29,162 bases of DNA from Mesostigma viride (GCA_009746045.1 RPFO01000680.1:1-29162); one strand, 5' to 3'. Positions 18,820 to 28,178 are shown, counted from the first letter of the stretch. Numbers and translations are program-made. Notes: generated by a model not told the origin, from the letters alone.

Positions 18820-21800
18820 TGAAGCAGTCCCGTGTACATAGTGAGACACCCTGTGGGGACACAGCTTCACATGTAAATAAATCTGGGCAGGGTGCCACCT
18901 CTGATCAGCACCAGGGGTGTACTGATGTTCTCATTCCACAAGATTGCATGCATGCTGCAGCACAACAATCCCCTCAACTGTCAACAGGTGGAGGGTCCCC
19001 AGACAGGGTTGGCTCTGGGAGCCTAGATGCTCTGCTGGGAGGGTCTGCTGGGTCCTCTGGATCCAAGATGCAGAAGGTGGATGTTGCGTCCTCACACGCA
19101 GGGCCCGTCCAGGCGTCTTCCCAGGTGCGTAATCTGGCTAGGCAACTGAGCTACACGGATGCTGGACGCAGGCTGCACAATATCTTTGGTCACACAGCCA
19201 TGGCTGAGATGTTTGGTTGGAAGATTGGAGATGAGCCACTGAGGGAAGCATGCAGGGCTGCAGCTGAGCAATGTGCTTGTAAGGAGAATGCTGCCAAGAA
19301 GCCAAGGTCCCATGCTAGGGAGCCTGCCAGGGAGAAGGGGGACATCCAGGTAGACGTCCAGCATATCAGGGGCTTATACATTTTGGTGGCAGTGGACAGA
19401 TTTAGCAGGTACAGGCTGCTCCAGATTCTGCCAGATATGAAGGGGAATACCCTGCTGCTGGGCTTGCAGACTCTCTTACCAGGCTTTGGGGTGTACAAGA
19501 CAGTACAGGCTGATATTCAGTTTGAGTGCCTACTGTCACAGCAGGAGCAACTGCCATGCAAGCTGCTGGTCACGCCCAGGGAGAGCCATGGACAGCAAGG
19601 TGCTGTGGAGAGATCCATCAGGGAGGTCAAGACCGTAGTGCTGGCAGAACCTAAGGTGCCACTGGTAGCATCTGCTTTGGAGAGGGCAGTGTGGACCAGG
19701 CAGGTGGAAGAACAGTTGAACCTCAGAATAAACTACTATTATGACGGGGTGGCTGTCAATCCTGTAGCACTGCAGTTTGGGATGCTAGCCCAGGAAGTGG
19801 TCCAGGCATGCTTGAGGAAAGCAGACAGGGTGTTTGCTCAGTTGAGACGCAAGGATAGGGGCTGGAATGTGCTGAGGCCTCAGGTGGGGCTGAAGGTCAG
19901 AATGTGGAAGGAGCCATCAATGCAGGGCAAGAGGGGCAAGTGGCAGAACGGGGTGGTGACCTGTGTGGAAGATGCCAATCGTTCCTGCCTTGTGGCCTTG
20001 GAGAGTAATCCCAGGCATGTTTACAGGTTGAGCTGGGCCAACGTCAAGGAACGCAAGCCACATGCAATCTGGCCTGCAGACGGGCCTGGACCCCAGTGTT
20101 GGCTGGAGGGCCAGGTTAAGGACCAGGTAGTTGATGTGCCTGTCACTGACGTGGGAGGTGGCTATCCCTCTGATGATGATGAGGTGCAGGAGGCAACTGC
20201 ATCACCTGTGGTGGAGCCAACGGGGGCTGGGCCTGCACCAGGGTCCAAGAGGCCACTCATGGCAGACATTGTCCGGTCGCTCATGTTCAACAAGCACAAG
20301 GATCCCAAGGTATCTAAGTTGACTGAATGGGGTTCTTGCTGGGCTGCTACCCTAGAAGTGGATACTAACTCAGAGGTGTCTATCATCAGGGTGGAGGATG
20401 CTCAGGGCCTGAAGGTGAATAAGGCTGGCTGCAGGGCAGTGAGTGACTTTACGGGCACTGTAACAATGAAGATCCTAGGGGAAGTGACTGTGCCTATCCT
20501 GGGTGTCCCCACTGCGTTCTGTGTGGTGGAAGGGTACCAGGGGCCTGCCATTTTGGGCCAGAATTTCTTGTGCATGCCAGGAGTGACTCTGTCAGCAGAT
20601 GAGCTTGCACTAGAAGGTCATGGCAGTTTGCCCCTCCAGAGATATCACTACTCCAAGGGTCTAGCTGTGGCAGTCAAGGCTGTGAAGGGGCAGCAGAGTG
20701 TGGGGCCTGAAGGCAAGGAGCCCATTGCTGAGGACTTGTTGATCATCCCAACCACCCTAGATCCACGGGACTTGGGGGTGCACAAGTACCAGATTGCTGG
20801 TCACAGTCCTATTTCCTGGCACCAGTTGGTAGAGTTGATGCAAAGCCCCAAGATGGCTAAGGCATGGATTCTAGGGTTTGTCTCCAGTGGGCATGACTGG
20901 ATAGTGTCTAACTGTGCTGAGCCTGTGGATGAGTTGCCCAGGGAGCATCAGTTGCTAAGGCTCTTGTTTGTGCTCAAGCTGAAGGAGATAGACGGTGTGC
21001 AGGTGCCACATGTGAGGCCAGTTGTGACTGAGTACCATGGCACGGGGGAGCTGACAGATGAGGAGTTGTATACGCCTGGGATGCTGCATGATACCTGGAG
21101 GATTGTTCTGTGTATATATCTGTCTTTCCTGGTCAAGGGCATTGCGTACAGCTCTGTGCTGATTGATTTCAAGAGGGCTTTTCTCAAGGGTGATGTGGAG
21201 CAGGCCAAGGAGACGTGGCGTGATATCCCTCCCTTCTTTGTAACAGTGCCCAAGGTGTGGAGAGCAGAGATCAAGTCAAAATATCTCAGAATACTCAAGG
21301 GTTTGGAGGGTCTCAGGTCCAGCCCTATCATCTGGAGAAAGAGCCTGGAAAAGTTTCTGAAAACTCACTGTGGCTTTACTGTGTCTCCAGTTGATCCTTG
21401 CTTGTTCCAGAGTACTCATGAAGGGTTGCCTGTGTTTGCATCTCTGCATGGAGATGACCTGCACCTTTTAGGGCCTCCTGAGTGGGTGGATTCAGTACTG
21501 TCCAAGATCCAGAAGAGGTTTGAGTTAGGAAAGGTCCAGCACATGAAGCAGGATGAGCCCATGGTGTTTTGTGGAATGCAGGCCACGCTGATCAAGAGGG
21601 CAGGTACTTGGTTTATCAAGATGGAGGGTGGCAACAACTATCCTCAGCAGATCATTGATGCCCTCCAGCAGCCCATTACCCAGGCCAGGTGTGCCACAAT
21701 CAGGGGAATGTTGGCTTGGCTAGCTAGCATTTGTGCCCCAGATTTGTTGGTGCTGAGTAGGCTCACAGATGCTCAGCTGGTTGAGGTAGGGGCAGAGCAG

Positions 21801-22355
21801 GTGGTTGAGTCTGTCAGGAGCTCACCTCCACTCATACTGGCAGCTGTGGACTTGTACAAACCACTCAACATGGTGCTTTTTGTGGACAGTTCCATGGACA
21901 GCAGGAAGGTGACGGATGTCAGGGGTAGGGCAGCAGCACTCATTACACTACAACAGGAGCACACTTCTCTGGTCAGCTGGTACAGTAGGTTACAGAACAG
22001 GGTGACGCCCAGCAGTGACATTGCTGAGTGCAGGGCAATATGTGAGGGGCTACACACTGCTCTTTACCTCAGGGAGTTATTCTACCAGCTCTGTCAGGTA
22101 GCTTCCTGTAGCTTGCAGCTGCACACACTGGTCAAGACAGACAGCATGGGCATGGTGCAGTTTGTGCACAGACAGCTCGCCAGGAGCAGGGATCTGGATT
22201 ATTTGTTGCTGAAGGAGATGTCTTACCTTGCTCATCTTGAACATGTGCCTGGTGTTGACAACCCAGCAGACGCCCTCACCAAGCTGGAGAGCAAGGCTGA
22301 GCTACAATACCCTGTGCTCAAAGGGCTCATGGACCCCTTTTCTGGTGGGACTTGA
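18816..22355 (+). CDS. pol: Copia-like Pol: integrase, protease-like, RT, RNase H
   Basis: Intact frame of about 1179 residues (numbered from the GTG at 18819). HHCC-like region H120, H125, C145, C154. Integrase triad D179 (QVDVQH), D232 (QADIQFE), E264 (GQQGAVERSIRE), then an SH3-like tail (VGLKVRMWKEPS, about 356-405). Acidic linker 435-475. Aspartic-protease-like domain 508-595 with D515-T-N-S and AILGQNFL. Reverse transcriptase with LIDFKRAFLKGD (D783), GLEGLRSSPIIW and HGDD 877-880. RNase H with D1023, E1070, D1108 and DNPADALTKL. Known copia elements place protease before integrase. The whole chain is probably made as Gag-Pol by UGA readthrough. Most bases are intact, which argues for recent selection on the element. 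Confidence 0.9.
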   Translation, partial: LVKQSRVHSETPCGDTASHVNKSGQGATSDQHQGCTDVLIPQDCMHAAAQQSPQLSTGGGSPDRVGSGSLDALLGGSAGSSGSKMQKVDVASSHAGPVQASSQVRNLARQLSYTDAGRRLHNIFGHTAMAEMFGWKIGDEPLREACRAAAEQCACKENAAKKPRSHAREPAREKGDIQVDVQHIRGLYILVAVDRFSRYRLLQILPDMKGNTLLLGLQTLLPGFGVYKTVQADIQFECLLSQQEQLPCKLLVTPRESHGQQGAVERSIREVKTVVLAEPKVPLVASALERAVWTRQVEEQLNLRINYYYDGVAVNPVALQFGMLAQEVVQACLRKADRVFAQLRRKDRGWNVLRPQVGLKVRMWKEPSMQGKRGKWQNGVVTCVEDANRSCLVALESNPRHVYRLSWANVKERKPHAIWPADGPGPQCWLEGQVKDQVVDVPVTDVGGGYPSDDDEVQEATASPVVEPTGAGPAPGSKRPLMADIVRSLMFNKHKDPKVSKLTEWGSCWAATLEVDTNSEVSIIRVEDAQGLKVNKAGCRAVSDFTGTVTMKILGEVTVPILGVPTAFCVVEGYQGPAILGQNFLCMPGVTLSADELALEGHGSLPLQRYHYSKGLAVAVKAVKGQQSVGPEGKEPIAEDLLIIPTTLDPRDLGVHKYQIAGHSPISWHQLVELMQSPKMAKAWILGFVSSGHDWIVSNCAEPVDELPREHQLLRLLFVLKLKEIDGVQVPHVRPVVTEYHGTGELTDEELYTPGMLHDTWRIVLCIYLSFLVKGIAYSSVLIDFKRAFLKGDVEQAKETWRDIPPFFVTVPKVWRAEIKSKYLRILKGLEGLRSSPIIWRKSLEKFLKTHCGFTVSPVDPCLFQSTHEGLPVFASLHGDDLHLLGPPEWVDSVLSKIQKRFELGKVQHMKQDEPMVFCGMQATLIKRAGTWFIKMEGGNNYPQQIIDALQQPITQARCATIRGMLAWLASICAPDLLVLSRLTDAQLVEVGAEQVVESVRSSPPLILAAVDLYKPLNMVLFVDSSMDSRKVTDVRGRAAALITLQQEHTSLVSWYSRLQNRVTPSSDIAECRAICEGLHTALYLRELFYQLCQVASCSLQLHTLVKTDSMGMVQFVHRQLARSRDLDYLLLKEMSYLAHLEHVPGVDNPADALTKLESKAELQYPVLKGLMDPFSGGT

Positions 22356-23318
22356 AGTCCAGCCTTTGCCAGTTGGTGGCTGACCAGTGCTGTTGTCCCC
22401 AGGGGGGAGGGCAACAGGTAGCCTACCTGTCACCAAGCAGGTAGAAGGCTCAACAGGAGCAAGCTCTTCCTGTAAAGGATTAGCACAGTGGGATGCCTTT
22501 GGCCTCGGGCAGTTAGGCCATGACAGGGCAGGCCATGTTGAGAGTTCTTCCAGGTTGTTTGTATATATCTCTCTTGTTTAGTTTTCTTTAGCTGTGAATA
22601 AGTGACAACCTTGGATATTATGGTGTTGTAACCTGACAGTTGGGCCTTGCTGGTGCAGGCTGGTCCACTGGGAACACTCAACATTGGTTTTGGTGGATAT
22701 TCTATAATAAAACATAATCATGTTGTATGCCAATCTCTCTTGTTGTCTGTCATGTGACCAGGTTAAGTTTAACCTGGGGTTCTGGGGTAGGGTTCGATTC
22801 CCTAGTTGAGCCACAGCCTGGTATGTATGACTCCTGGGCTTTAACACCCAGTGATGACATGGGCTCCCCATCAAGCAGTGGCACAGTGGTGTTGAAGTGG
22901 TTTCCATTGGTGAACATTTGGATGGATGATGCCTGGAACGCTCGGGGCGGGCGCCATGAAACGGGCGCCAGTGATAACTGGGAAGACCAGGAACTCACTG
23001 TAATACGTTTCCTGTAGTCAGGGCCTCTCATTCAGATATCCAGGATATGTTGCCTAAGGAATATTCAATATCCTCCTTTAAGCCCAAGCCAAGGTACAGT
23101 TGCAAAAGAAAGGGTTGGGGATGACCTGCAGGTCAAGTTAATGATCAGATGGCAGGGTTGAACCATAGATCCCTAAGAAGGATACCATTAAGGTGGCAAA
23201 AGGGGTGCTCATGAGGCTTATTATAAGTCCAGGGTAACCAGGTGTCCATTTCACAAGGCAGCAAGGAATGGGTTGGTCATGGTGTGAAGCTTGCAGCTCC
23301 AAAACAAGAAAGGGTTGG
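22356..23318 (+). other. 3' UTR with structured motifs and polypurine tract
   Basis: 963 bp without credible coding. It contains the 9-bp hairpin CCAGGTTAA-GT-TTAACCTGG at 22759-22778, the T-arm-like hairpin at 22789-22805, a 22-nt near-copy (one mismatch) of LTR positions 16389-16410 at 22979-23000, ACTGTAATACG at 22997-23007 complementary to the leader, and the polypurine-rich stretch aaaacaagaaagggttgg at 23301-23318, directly before the 3' LTR. AATAAA-like motifs lie near 22706. Confidence 0.6.
22789..22805 (+). other. tRNA T-arm-like hairpin in the 3' UTR
   Basis: TAGGG-TTCGATT-CCCTA: a perfect five-pair stem with a seven-base T loop, containing the B box GGTTCGATTCC. The minus-strand element has CGGGG-TTCGATT-CCCTG in the corresponding place, so stem bases changed in a way that keeps pairing. 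An acceptor stem, D arm or anticodon arm was not found, so it is not a tRNA gene. Confidence 0.55.
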
Positions 23319-23962
23319 AGTTAGCATATTGGTGATGCAATATGCTAAGCATATCATACTTGAAGTGGCCTTTCCAACGCCGTGCTAAACGCCTCATTTG
23401 GACAAGGAACTTGAGAGTTATCAAGTCCCGAAGTAATGCCGCCGGACGCTACAGCAGTACCAGGACTAAGGACACGTGAGGGACAGGGCACGTGGCAGTG
23501 TTGGGTGAACCATCACACGTTACGTGTCACAGGACCGACTGTCACTAGGAGGTACTGTGGTCAATATTGGTTGATGGTACCAAGAATGTCACAGGACTTC
23601 AGGACTGGCAGTCCTGCAGGCCTGGGATGGACGGGTACTTGTCATGACGGATAAATCCAGAGCGTTACTGTCATTCATGGAAGGACAGACGTCCTGGATT
23701 GATGCAACCAAGGAAATTGACAGTGGCGGACCTGCCAAGGCGTGCAAGGCCTGGCAGCAATGGTGAGACCTAGAAAGGCTCGGACACAGCAGTGGCCAAG
23801 CGTCTTTTCCCAACACCGTCCGTGGGTACTGCCGCCTCAGGCTAGTGACCACAGGGTAGTGAGGCAACTGTGGTAAAGGTTAAAAGCCGCTGGTTGAAAC
23901 CATGGCTCCATTCATCACATCTTGGGAAGACCAGAAACTCACTGATCCGAGTTCATCTAAAT
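23319..23962 (+). repeat. 3' LTR of the plus-strand element
   Basis: 644 bp, matching the 5' LTR except at seven substitutions; the first five lie at about 23388, 23396, 23518, 23564 and 23632, the others near 23716 and 23950. It is preceded by the polypurine tract. The sequence after 23962 (aaaacggaaattcg) is not the continuation of the minus-strand integrase present left of the 5' LTR. Confidence 0.93.
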
Positions 23963-24016
23963 AAAACGGAAATTCGACCGAAAAAAACCCGAGTGTGAAA
24001 ACCCAGTTAGTAGACC

Positions 24017-24382
24017 CCTTCTGAGAACACCGACTCCGAAAAAAAAACACCGACTAAATTGCTGGCGCGGCGCGTTTTGGGGAAATTAGTCGGACTCCGA
24101 CTAATCTACCCCGCTAATTTTCGCGAAAACCGGAAATTAGTCGGTGTCCGACTAGCTTAGTAGGGGTGTGCCTCTGGCCATGCTGGCATCCGTACCGGCT
24201 TGGAAGTGCCGAAGTGGGGCGCCACCGGCGTTAGAGGCCACTTTACGCGTCGCGGCGCTGCTGCTGTCCGTCCCGAGTCGGTGTTCTCAGAAGGGGGAAT
24301 CCGTGCCCGTTTTTCGGCTTAAGTCCGACTATTGGTCCGACTAAATTAGTCGGAGTTAGTCGGTGTCGGTGTTCTCAGAAGG
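24017..24382. mobile_element. Terminal-inverted-repeat element (MITE-like, 366 bp)
   Basis: The left end CCTTCTGAGAACACCGAC is mirrored exactly at the right end (GTCGGTGTTCTCAGAAGG, ending at 24382), with four further positions matching three times. A third, inverted copy at about 24275-24296 matches the left end over 22 bases, so a shorter version ending at 24297 is possible. The interior holds many copies of TTAGTCGG in both orientations, including the palindromes attagtcgga-ctccgactaat and ccgactaaattagtcgg. Such clustered inverted motifs could be transposase-binding sites. No target-site duplication is clear. Confidence 0.6.
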
Positions 24383-24440
24383 CTAGTATTCGGCAAATGA
24401 CCACCCCACCCACCCCGCCGCGCCGCGCCACGCCAAACAA

Positions 24441-24526
24441 ATACAACTAGCCGTTTGCAGAAAATACAACTAGCCGTTTGCAGAAAATACAACTAGCCGT
24501 TTGCAGAAAATACAACTAGCCGTTTG
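24441..24526. repeat. 23-bp tandem repeat, 3.7 copies
   Basis: The unit atacaactagccgtttgcag plus aaa repeats at 24441, 24464, 24487 and 24510 without variation; the last copy is partial. Too short and without spacers, so it is a minisatellite and not a CRISPR array. Confidence 0.93.
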
Positions 24527-25064
24527 TCCGAAATTCGGTTGATGGTCTACTTGCCGGTTGAAGTTTCCCAAAAAACTGGACCTTTTTCTACTGACCGTAC
24601 CACTACAGCCGCAGATGCAAAAACTTTAAACAAAGATCCACCGTCGGCTAAGTTTCCTCCAATGGTAACGCTAATCGTGCATCCCCCTTCTCACGCACCT
24701 CTCCAACTAAATTGGCTTCGCCCTTTCTTCGAACCTTTGGTTCTTCCGAAAATGGGCTCCGCCGGATAACAATGGGTGGAAACCCACCCTCCCGACTAGC
24801 CACGAATGATAAAACACTGGAATGTGTTGTAAACCTGAAAGCCACCGAACTAGCTACGAATGGGCGTACACTGGAAAATGCCCTAGACTAAGGCTCAGCC
24901 CACCACGTGGCTCGGCCTAGCTAGCCGGCGCTACACCACAGCGCCGGGCCCTGACCTACACATAATGTGCTATTAAAAGCAACGTAGGCCAACCCCTTGG
25001 AAAAAGGGTGCGTAACTAGCTACACAAATCTGACGACAGTATATTGTTACGGCCAATATGTCCA
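24527..25064. other. Spacer downstream of the gypsy remnant, no gene recognised
   Basis: 538 bp. It would lie 3' of the gypsy element, where RNase H, integrase and LTR are expected, but none is visible. TGTTACGG near 25044 is reminiscent of a gypsy LTR terminus, though no partner copy exists in the window. The element probably lost its 3' half by deletion here. Confidence 0.4.
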
Positions 25065-25651
25065 CTAACGAACCCTAAGTAAATAAGCTTGGACGTAACA
25101 ACTACGTACACCTTTAACGTCGGTAGGGGTAGGCCATTCCTGAATTGACTTAGTTTTATCCGGGTCGGTAGCGACCCCGGCATCTGACAACACGTGTCCT
25201 AAAAATGGTACACTCCTACCCGAACGAACTTTAGCACGGCGCGCCCACAAAGAATTTTCAGCCATTATTTCTAATACTTTCTTTAAATCACGTAGGTGCG
25301 TTTCAAAATCAGGAGAGTATTAAATGAGGATATCATCTAAGTAAGCTTGAGCACAAGAACGATCGTGCTCAGATAGAGAAACAGAGGAGAAGGAAGGATC
25401 CTTTAAATCAGATGGCACTTGAGGAAGGTGAGAATTCCCCATAACAGGTCTAAGCACTTCATTCATTAACATTTGAAATTAGAGGCAGGAGAGTTACAGA
25501 GTCCCATAGCCGCTATACTCTAAACTGGTAATGGCCAAAAGAAGGGGTAGCGAAGGCGGTTTTATGGCAATCCTCAGGAGCTATACGTAGTTGCCAAAAA
25601 CCATCCGCACAATCCAGTACCGTGAAACAAGTGGAACCTTTAACCTTATTA
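25065..25651 (-). pseudogene. Gypsy reverse transcriptase, C-terminal half (broken)
   Basis: Adjacent to the LINE insertion the minus strand encodes DDIFNKVKGSTCFTVLDCAD and KTAFATPSFGHYQFRV, the palm of a Ty3/gypsy reverse transcriptase with its first catalytic Asp. The following FGL-type motif is frameshifted near 25500. YLDDILI is present near 25340 but is followed by a TAA. The frame then gives FLGHVLSDAGVATDPDKTKS and IQEWPTPTDVKGVRS, the connection region, and ends at 25065. RNase H and integrase are missing. At least one frameshift and one stop show decay. Confidence 0.85.
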
Positions 25652-25663
25652 AATATATCATCA
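25652..25663. repeat. Target-site duplication of the LINE, left copy
   Basis: AATATATCATCA, identical to 26686-26697. It lies within the gypsy reverse transcriptase codons and marks the left edge of the LINE insertion. Confidence 0.88.
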
Positions 25664-26550
25664 TCGCCGCATTCCCTGCTCGCGTCATCGATAAACACCA
25701 GAAAACCTACGCGGGTATTCTGCACACGGCTGATTGGATTGCTCTTTTCGCGGACCTCAACGCCCAGGGACGTGCGTGGCTGTTCTCGCTTTCCTTGCGG
25801 AGTGTGGGCTCGGCGTACCTTCGTGCTCTTCCCATGGCCCCCCCATTCGCCTTGGCTCCCAGCCACTACTCGGTGGCGCTCCGGCACCAGCTATTTGCCC
25901 CGCAGCCTCTTGTTCCGGCCGGGCGGCCTTGTGGTAGCTGTGGGCAGCCGCTGGATCCCACGGGGACTCACTACCTTGCCTGCATGGGGGGCCAACAGAA
26001 TCAGAATTGGTATTTGTATTTGCACACTGTCCTCCTGACGGTGGTGCTCGCCATGATTCGGTCGGTTTTCCCCCACGCGAACATCCGGTCCGAGGATGCG
26101 GATGGCGCTGCCTTCTATTCCCCCAACCACCGGCCTGACATCGTGGTGCTGGACTTTGAGGGGGGTGGCCGGCATCTGCTTATTGACGTTTCGGTGGCGC
26201 GGCCCTTGGCTCTTAGCCACGTGGCTGGGGCCTCCCTCACGGCAGGTTACACGGCGGACCGGGCGGAGCGGGCCAAGCTCCTGGCCTACGGCGACGTCGG
26301 GCACCATCGTGTGGTGCCCTTTGTCCTGGAGGAGTTTGGGGCCATGGGGCCCCTGACCTCCGCCTTCTTCAAGGAGTGTTGCCGGCTCCGGGAGGACCGG
26401 CTGGACCTGGAGGGCCAGCGGGCCCCATGGTCGGCGCGGACCTGGACGTCATATTGGCGTCAGCGCCTGTCGGTGGCGCTGACTCGGGCCATGGCTGACA
26501 TCATGCTCCGCCGTACGCGGGCTGATTTTGCGGTGCAGCAGGGCTATTAG
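25664..26550 (+). CDS. LINE ORF C-terminus: zinc knuckle and restriction-like endonuclease
   Basis: Open frame to TAG 26548-26550; coding before 25664 belongs to the host gypsy sequence and is not part of the protein. Counting residues from 25591, a CCHC knuckle (C114, C117, H127, C131) is followed by HRPDIVVLDFEGGGRHLLID with P182-D183 and D199, the PD...(D/E)-type active site of restriction-like endonucleases. That order, knuckle then endonuclease at the C-terminus, is characteristic of R2-like and several algal LINEs and makes the target nick. The frame is intact in the retained part. Confidence 0.8.
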
Positions 26551-26685
26551 GTTCCTCCCGTTAGGCGTTTCCATTGGTCTTATCGTAGTATAGAGCTTTG
26601 ACATGGCTCTGTATATAGGTTTATAGCTGGGCGTTTGCTTTGGTTTGAGTGATTTCACTCTGCTGTAAGTAATTATATTTTTAAT
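25664..26685 (+). mobile_element. 5'-truncated LINE with REL-endonuclease C-terminus
   Basis: 1022 bp flanked by a 12-bp target-site duplication and lacking its 5' part, as left by incomplete target-primed reverse transcription. Removing the insert plus one duplication (1034 bp) brings the two halves of the gypsy reverse transcriptase into the same frame and restores an unbroken motif. The 3' end is AT-rich (aattatatttttaat) without a long poly-A. It is inserted antisense to the gypsy element. Confidence 0.9.
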
Positions 26686-26697
26686 AATATATCATCA
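26686..26697. repeat. Target-site duplication of the LINE, right copy
   Basis: AATATATCATCA, the exact partner of 25652-25663; it fixes the 3' end of the LINE at 26685. Confidence 0.88.
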
Positions 26698-27020
26698 ATA
26701 CGAGGTAGAGGGTATTTAGACTTCACAGTAATATCATTTAACTTCCTATAATCAGTAACTAGGCGAAACTTGCCATTTGGCTTAGGAACTAACAGGACAC
26801 CAGCTGAGTAGGGGGAGTTACTAGGCTCTATCAATCCTGCTTCTAAGAGTGACACTAAAATCTGTTTTAGTTCCTTTAATTCGGTAGGGCCCATTCTATA
26901 CATCGGAGAGTGCGTAGGAACTGCACCGTCCTTGATAACTACACGGTGTAAAACAGAACGAGGAGGAGGATAAGAAGGAGTCTTTTCTTCAAAAACTTTT
27001 GAGGAATCTATCACAGCCAT
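26698..27020 (-). pseudogene. Gypsy reverse transcriptase, N-terminal half
   Basis: Minus-strand frame from 27020 with [60 protein letters not shown] and YPLPRIDDI, the fingers region of Ty3/gypsy reverse transcriptase. It is cut by the LINE after IDDI. It shares a frame with the protease upstream, but the linker at 27021-27185 contains stops. Confidence 0.88.
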
Positions 27021-27185
27021 GTATCTAATTACTATTTCATTTTCAGTATAAATCCCACTCCTATTGTATCCACTGTGTTTACATCTATATCCACACTATT
27101 ATTAGTGATAGGTATCTCCTGTACTTCTAACTGAATGAACATACATAATAGGTATCCATATTCCTTTAGTTCAGATCGCAATTCA

Positions 27186-27686
27186 TCATTGGTTGGACAT
27201 TAATACTTCAGGTATAGGTCTTACAGGAGGATCAACAGGTGTAGGAGGAGTAATATCTACCAAGGATAAATTTTCTAATCTATAGTGACGTTCCGGTACC
27301 CAGTAAGAGCTATCTGGAAACCAAATGACCATGGTATCATAATTAATAGTAATCTTATTATCCTGGTGCCAATCCAATCCTAGTAATACATCAGCTGTAG
27401 TGATAGGGCCTATGGTGGCCGTCAGGTTGACAGTACGTCCTTGTATGACCAGGGGAAGGGACACCGTACCCGGGGAATGACTGGTGCGACCGTCAGCATA
27501 ATGGACAGTGACAGTTTTTGTGTGAGGGATAGGGACTAGTCCTAAACGCCTAACTAGGGCCTCGCTCACAAAGGAGCTAGCCGCACCGCTATCCACTAAC
27601 ACAGAGACATTCAGAAGTTCATCAGCATGCAAGAAGGGGTCTACTACAACAGTATGGGGAACGGTTAAGCCACCATTCAAAAACAT
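27186..27686 (-). pseudogene. Gypsy aspartic protease (retropepsin)
   Basis: The minus-strand frame encodes LNVSVLVDSGAASSFVSEAL with catalytic D32-S-G (from Met 27686), a flap-like region, and TTADVLLGLDWHQDNKITIN, matching the conserved (I/V)LG.(D)(W/F) motif of retropepsins. It processes Gag-Pol in related elements. The position between Gag and reverse transcriptase is the normal gypsy order, in contrast to the copia-like elements of this window. The frame is open but flanked by frameshifts. Confidence 0.85.
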
Positions 27687-27792
27687 AAGAGGACGGACAC
27701 GTAGTGGTAGGGATGATTCAGCTCCTACAGAAGTTATAAAAACAGGCAGGCAAAAATTATTATCTGGGGTACTATCTAAGGACCTGTCCAGG

Positions 27793-28143
27793 TTACCCCC
27801 GGCTGACAGGCCTACTGTTCCCCCTCCCCCCCAAATCCATAGGAACTAACCCCGAAGAAGACCCTGGCGAAAAAGCCACTGCTGGAGGGTCACGAGGGAT
27901 CGAAGAGGGTGCGGGAGCCTGATTATCATAGGGGAACCCTGGGGGTCCTGTCTGCACAGCATTCAGCCTACTAGGGGTAGCTGAGGGAATGCGTCCTGAA
28001 GTGGGACGAATAGGAGCACGCTGAGGGGTACGAGGAGGGCGAGCGTCGGGATGAGGGGGAGCACCCGAAAGGAACTTGGGGCACTCACGTTTAAGATGAC
28101 CTACTTCCTTACAATGATAGCATGTGATATGAGAGACATCCAA
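27793..28143 (-). pseudogene. Gypsy Gag zinc knuckle region
   Basis: CYHCKEVGHLKRECPK (residues 9-24 from Met 28143) is a standard C-x2-C-x4-H-x4-C knuckle, followed by a proline-rich tail (PTSGRIPSATPSRLNAVQ). It sits in a frame different from the Gag core before it and the protease after it, so single-base indels lie on both sides. Confidence 0.82.
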
Positions 28144-28178
28144 AGCTGAAAGGTCAGTAACGCAAATATCTAATTCTT

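Larger units (their letters stand above)
15785..23962 (+). mobile_element. Full-length copia-like LTR retrotransposon (8178 bp)
   Basis: Two 644-bp LTRs enclose an extra ORF, gag and pol on the plus strand. The LTRs differ at seven positions and have no indel, so the insertion is fairly recent in neutral terms. Reverse transcriptase and RNase H motifs are of copia (Pseudoviridae) type. The domain order, integrase-protease-RT-RNase H, is not the usual copia order. Gag and Pol share a frame separated by one UGA. Two single-base frame changes in the 5' ORFs suggest this copy is now defective, unless they are sequencing errors. The 5-bp flanks (gatct and aaaac) do not match. Confidence 0.88.
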
